Source of the DNA: an uncultured Clostridia bacterium
GTDB lineage: Bacteria > Bacillota > Clostridia > Oscillospirales > Ruminococcaceae
DNA length: 6,325 nucleotides
Reading direction: 5' to 3'
Assembly: GCA_947381875.1 (NCBI GenBank)
Contig: CANCXY010000195.1
Coordinates: 1 to 6,325, forward strand
Part shown: one piece after another, positions 4,591 to 6,325 of the stretch
Layout of the letters: every line of letters starts with the position of its first letter
Position numbering within the stretch: position 1 is the stretch's first letter
Translations under genes and position numbers: made by a program
Notes under the pieces: generated by a model
What the model was told of the DNA's origin: nothing
Database searches by the model: none
What the model saw: the letters and a program-made list of their open reading frames with translations, nothing else

Positions 4591-6195
4591 TTAGCCTGCC
4601 AGATACTTATCAAGCTGCTCCTGCGCGCCGGCGACGATCTTATCGATCCCGGCTTCTTCCAGTTTGCTCAGGAACTCAGGCAGTGCTGTGTCGGGGTCGA
4701 CCGCGCCGCCCATGATGTTGAAGCCGTACTGCTCATACACGCTGGAGATAGCGGCCATCTCCTGCTCATAATCGCTCGGATCGAACACGAAACCGCCGAT
4801 GGGCAGCGCTTCCGCGGTGTCATAGTACGCGGTGAAGCGGTCCCAGAAATCCGCGCCCTGGGCGTCCGTCGGGGGCAGGATACGCACATTGCCTACGCCG
4901 TTTGTCCACGGGGTGTAGTTCGTGCGGGCGTCGTCAATGAATGTGATGGTACCGTCGTCATTCTTGGTGTAGGTGTATCCTTCCAGGCCATAGTTGACCA
5001 TCGTCATCAGTTCGGGGTCGGTGTTCAACAGGTTCAGGAACATCAGCGCGCGCTCCGGGTTTTTGGAGGTGGCGGAAATCGCCATCATCGCACCCTGGCC
5101 GGAGGTCGCATCCATGAACGGCTGGTCGCACGGGACCATGCGCACATCCAGGTTGCGGGCTTTGGAGTAGTCCAGCTCGCAGCCAAACGCGTAGGGCTGG
5201 GTATTGAACAGATAGTCACCGCTGGCCTGTACAGAGTTGCGGTAATCATTGGAAGTAGCGACGCTCTGCGTACTCGGAGAGATATAGCCCTGCTGCGACA
5301 GATAGTAAATGCGGTCCGCGTATTTCTTAAATTCCTCGGTCGCATACTTGTTCACGAGCTTCGCGCCTGTATCGTTGCCCGGATGCTCGGCGTCATAGTA
5401 ATACGAGAGGAGCGTGCTTGCGCCTGTGATGATCGACGTAGTGGTGCCAATGCGCTCCATAACGACAGGCTCCATTACCAGCGGATAGAAGTTTGATCCT
5501 TTTACTTCCTTCGCCTTTTTCAGCATTTCCTCAAATTCATCGGAATAGATGTCGAGGCCGGCGGCGCATACCGCGTCCACGTCATAGCCAAGCTCTGCCA
5601 GCAGTGTGCCGTTCACGTCGATGCAGTACTGGGTAGCGGTATCCTTCAAACCGGGCACCGCGTACACGCCATTGCCGTCTGCGCCGTTCGTTTTCGCGCA
5701 GTCCCAGATAGCCTGGGGGATGGCCTCCAGCAGGTCCGCGCCGTACTGGGGCAGCATGTCATCCAGCTTCACCCAGTAGCCGTTGCGGGCGTACTTGTTA
5801 TACTCGTCGCCGGACCAGTTGCAGGTGAAGTAGATATCCACATCGTCGCCGCCCGAAAGGGCTGTCACAACGCTGTCGTTAAAGTCGCCCCAAGTGCCCC
5901 AGATAGGATCGATGGACGCATTGATCTTGTCTTTCAGATATGCGTTCACTTCCGCCATGACCTTCTCGGAAGCCTCCGGGGTGACGTTGCTGCCATGGAA
6001 CCACATTTTCAGTGTCACCGGCTCCAGGTCGGCGGCGCTGGCGGGCTGTGATGTGCTGTTATCCCCCGCGGTGGAAGAATCTCCGCCCGCGGTACTTCCG
6101 GTGTTGGACGCCGACGATGAGGACGTGCCGCCGCCGCAAGCGGCCAGCGACAGGACCATGGCGACTGCCACCAGCAGCGCAAAGATCTTTTTCAT
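4591..6195 (-). CDS. Extracellular solute-binding lipoprotein, family 1, LplA/YtcQ-like with DUF3502-type C-terminus
   Basis: 534-residue ABC-transporter binding protein, predicted to be anchored to the outer face of the membrane and to capture an oligosaccharide; the ligand is not readable. The signal peptide MKKIFALLVAVAMVLSLAAC ends in a lipobox LAAC with lipidated C20. A Ser/Gly/Thr/Asp-rich linker (about 21-55) follows, then a type-1 binding-protein fold (VTLKMWFHGSN, GTWGDFNDSVVTALSGGDDVD). The C-terminal region has PIGGFVFDPSDYEQEMAAIS and DPDTALPEFLSKLEEAGIDK, typical of the DUF3502 tail in LplA-like proteins. The ATG at 6195 is chosen because GGAGG lies 8 nt upstream; the ATG at 6210 overlaps that site. 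A terminator follows. The partner permeases are not in the window and could lie beyond 6325, or elsewhere. Confidence 0.92.
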   Translation of the reverse strand: MKKIFALLVAVAMVLSLAACGGGTSSSSASNTGSTAGGDSSTAGDNSTSQPASAADLEPVTLKMWFHGSNVTPEASEKVMAEVNAYLKDKINASIDPIWGTWGDFNDSVVTALSGGDDVDIYFTCNWSGDEYNKYARNGYWVKLDDMLPQYGADLLEAIPQAIWDCAKTNGADGNGVYAVPGLKDTATQYCIDVNGTLLAELGYDVDAVCAAGLDIYSDEFEEMLKKAKEVKGSNFYPLVMEPVVMERIGTTTSIITGASTLLSYYYDAEHPGNDTGAKLVNKYATEEFKKYADRIYYLSQQGYISPSTQSVATSNDYRNSVQASGDYLFNTQPYAFGCELDYSKARNLDVRMVPCDQPFMDATSGQGAMMAISATSKNPERALMFLNLLNTDPELMTMVNYGLEGYTYTKNDDGTITFIDDARTNYTPWTNGVGNVRILPPTDAQGADFWDRFTAYYDTAEALPIGGFVFDPSDYEQEMAAISSVYEQYGFNIMGGAVDPDTALPEFLSKLEEAGIDKIVAGAQEQLDKYLAG

Positions 6196-6224
6196 AACGT
6201 TTTCCTCCATTTCATTGGGTAGTA

Positions 6225-6245
6225 AGGAAGCCCCGATAGGAAGCC
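6225..6245. repeat. Direct repeat AGGAAGCC x2, upstream of the solute-binding protein gene
   Basis: AGGAAGCC occurs at 6225-6232 and 6238-6245, 13 bp apart start to start, about 17 bp beyond the ribosome binding site. AraC-type regulators often bind direct repeats, so this could be an operator, but short chance repeats are common and the promoter of this gene is not identified. Confidence 0.35.
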
Positions 6246-6254
6246 TCCCCTTTA

Positions 6255-6289
6255 TTCAAACGGCAGCGGGACAGCGCCGCCTGCTTGAA
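6255..6289. promoter_or_regulatory. Imperfect hairpin in the solute-binding protein upstream region
   Basis: TTCAA (6255-6259) and GGCAGC (6262-6267) pair with GCCGCC (6276-6281, one A-C mismatch) and TTGAA (6285-6289), leaving small internal loops. It could be a leader structure or the 3'-end hairpin of an upstream gene; no clear T-run supports a terminator. I see no convincing promoter between 6196 and 6325. Confidence 0.35.
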
Positions 6290-6312
6290 ACAGGAAAAAT
6301 GAATCGGCCCAG

Positions 6313-6325
6313 GATGGGTTTCCAA
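6313..6325. repeat. Edge of the second repeat family, cut by the window end
   Basis: GATGGGTTTCCAA at 6313-6325 is the exact reverse complement of 25-37, where it leads into the CCAAAGGGGC hairpin. The copy here would continue past the window, where AGGGGC and a hairpin are predicted. Only 13 bases are visible, so the call is tentative. Confidence 0.5.

Noticed and set aside
6196..6210. ATG at 6210 as start of the solute-binding protein
   Set aside because: It overlaps the GGAGG ribosome binding site for the ATG at 6195 and would add MEENV before a canonical MKK signal peptide.

Overview
The window looks like a chromosomal piece of a GC-rich, low-complexity-lipoprotein Gram-positive of the class Clostridia (an Oscillospiraceae/Ruminococcaceae-like gut Firmicute is my best guess). 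The reasons are strong AGGAGG-type ribosome binding sites, a phoH-ybeY-dgkA housekeeping cluster, a YesL/DUF624 membrane protein, an AraC-type regulator built like YesN, and an LplA-type lipoprotein with a DUF3502-like tail. The taxonomic guess is inference; no rRNA or tRNA is present.

Left part (about 1-2380, minus strand): one transcription unit read right to left. A good promoter at 2350-2378 drives phoH (ATPase), then ybeY (rRNA-processing endoribonuclease), then dgkA (undecaprenol/diacylglycerol kinase), whose start lies 2 nt after the ybeY stop. The pgpH-type c-di-AMP phosphodiesterase gene that often sits between phoH and ybeY is missing; a 91-bp palindromic repeat occupies the gap instead.

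Middle part (about 2380-3850): a minus-strand regulator (2553-3335) with a receiver-like N-terminus that has lost every phosphorylation residue, joined to an AraC HTH domain. It starts at a TTG codon, with a promoter at 3499-3527. It is followed by a 517-bp gene-free stretch holding promoters and repeats.

Right part (3853-6195): a plus-strand yesL/DUF624 gene converges on a minus-strand sugar-type solute-binding lipoprotein gene, with a 14-bp-stem terminator between them. YesL, a YesN-like regulator and an LplA-like binding protein usually belong to oligosaccharide uptake loci, but no permease and no sensor kinase is visible here.

The most striking content is not a gene. At least five copies (1142-1232, 2244-2339, 2480-2550, 3362-3450, 3629-3718) of a roughly 90-bp nested-palindrome element fill nearly every intergenic space, with two shorter related hairpins (67-97, 3587-3620). 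The best copies have inverted ends of the type GGGGAGTGTCC...GGACACTTCC and a central TTCCCCGCCC/GGGCGGGGAA stem. Two copies lie between a promoter and the start codon it serves, and one lies between two genes of an operon. A second, different repeat (GATGGGTTTCCAA next to a CCAAAGGGGC hairpin) appears in opposite orientation at the two ends of the window.
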